A DNA stretch of 5,931 nucleotides from Lachnospiraceae bacterium (GTDB lineage: Bacteria > Bacillota > Clostridia > Lachnospirales > Lachnospiraceae), in NCBI GenBank assembly GCA_017959525.1, contig JAGDAL010000026.1, positions 1-5,931 on the forward strand, written 5' to 3'. Both the position numbers and the translations under genes were made by a program. Below are positions 5,286-5,931 of the stretch, piece by piece (the stretch's first letter is position 1; every line of letters begins with the position of its first letter). The notes below the pieces were generated by a model, which saw nothing but the letters and a program-made list of their open reading frames with translations, did no database searches and was not told the origin of the DNA.

Positions 5286-5931
5286 TTATACAATCTCAAT
5301 GAAGCGATCCCGAATGCTGGAGAAGCTCTCATCTACCAATCCGAAATCCTTCTGTTTGTAATTCCACAATGCATGTCCGATACCGTGATGTGCAAATACT
5401 GCATGGATGTCCTTCATCCAACGCAGGCGGTCTTCCGGATCTGCCTGATCGATAACACCATACTCTCCGCAATAGAGATATGCGTTGTCACGCTCTGCCT
5501 TGGCAATGGCCGGAGCAAAGATATCCTCGAAGAATCCCTCTCCAATCTCACTGATGCCTTCCTGATATACGGCACCCGCCAAATCTGCAGTCAACTCCTT
5601 GCCTGCTGCACGGTACTCTTCCAAAGTCTTCGGATAACCGATGCGATAATCTAACGGCATACCCTCTACCCAATATGCGCCCTGATGAGAGAAAATCATC
5701 GGCTCATAGCAATGGAAGTTGTAAACCACCTTCTCATCCACCGGAATATCCAAAAGCGGAACGCTCTTCACGTTGTTATAGCAAACACCGCCGATAACTA
5801 AGATGTGATTCGGACAAATCTCACGAACGATTCGGATATACTCGGATGCTACCTTGTTCCATGCATCCGCTACCTGCTCCAATACGACCTCATTTAGGGG
5901 CTCAAAAGCCACCTGGGTAGGATAATCCCGA
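5286..5931 (-). CDS. Glycoside hydrolase family 5 (cellulase-type), C-terminal part
   Basis: The reading frame is open to the right edge, so the 5' end is missing and 214 residues are visible (RDYPTQVAFEPLNEVV at the start, stop TAA 5288-5286). The GTG at 5912 is an internal valine, not a start, because a GH5 barrel needs well over 100 residues before the FEPLNE motif. Visible hallmarks are the acid/base glutamate in PLNEVV (residue 14, codon 5891-5889), the substrate-binding His and Tyr in YNFHCYEP (73 and 75), the nucleophile glutamate in YCGEYGV (156, codon 5465-5463) and a conserved tryptophan in LWNYKQKDFGLVD (189). It should hydrolyse a beta-linked glucan or related polysaccharide or oligosaccharide with retention. 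Whether it is secreted cannot be seen because the N-terminus is missing. It converges on the ptsG-glcT operon; supplying glucose to that permease is plausible but unproven. Confidence 0.87.
   Translation of the reverse strand, partial: RDYPTQVAFEPLNEVVLEQVADAWNKVASEYIRIVREICPNHILVIGGVCYNNVKSVPLLDIPVDEKVVYNFHCYEPMIFSHQGAYWVEGMPLDYRIGYPKTLEEYRAAGKELTADLAGAVYQEGISEIGEGFFEDIFAPAIAKAERDNAYLYCGEYGVIDQADPEDRLRWMKDIHAVFAHHGIGHALWNYKQKDFGLVDESFSSIRDRFIEIV

Overview
The window looks like chromosomal DNA from a low-to-moderate-GC Gram-positive bacterium. A clostridial relative, possibly of the Lachnospiraceae, is my best guess. The reasons are AGGAGG-type ribosome binding sites with several GTG starts, a Bacillus-like glucose PTS permease fused as IICBA, a GlcT/LicT-type antiterminator, a YitT-family membrane protein and a GH5 glycosidase. 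This placement is inference; there is no rRNA or other marker gene here.

Left part (1-1934), all on the minus strand. The first 47 codons of an amino-acid ABC transporter permease run off the left edge. Next come a complete YitT/DUF2179 membrane protein, whose stop codon lies inside its own intrinsic terminator, and a complete RsmJ-like SAM-dependent methyltransferase. Each gene has a plausible promoter of its own, and rsmJ-yitT could also be read through as a pair.

Centre (about 1891-5263). A 350-base divergent intergenic region carries the most information-rich DNA in the window. In order it holds an excellent sigma-A promoter (TTGACA, 17 bases, TGC-TATTTT) with a palindromic operator-like sequence over its -35, then an approximately 180-nt leader. 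That leader contains a dyad/hairpin cluster at its 5' end, a GlcT-type RAT stem-loop, a long terminator hairpin that reuses the 3' half of the RAT, and a possible hairpin over the Shine-Dalgarno sequence. The leader feeds ptsG (glucose PTS EIICBA, 710 aa) and, 21 bases later, glcT (PRD antiterminator, 278 aa). A strong bidirectional terminator closes the operon. The inferred circuit is as follows: when glucose is being transported, PtsG does not inactivate GlcT; GlcT then binds the RAT, blocks the terminator and lets ptsG-glcT be transcribed. Because glcT is downstream of the switch it controls, the loop is positively autoregulated.

Right part (5286-5931). The C-terminal 214 residues of a GH5-type glycoside hydrolase converge on the operon from the minus strand and are cut by the window edge.

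I see no mobile element, CRISPR array, tRNA or rRNA. I did not find a wholly unknown system. The item most worth following is the layered ptsG leader.
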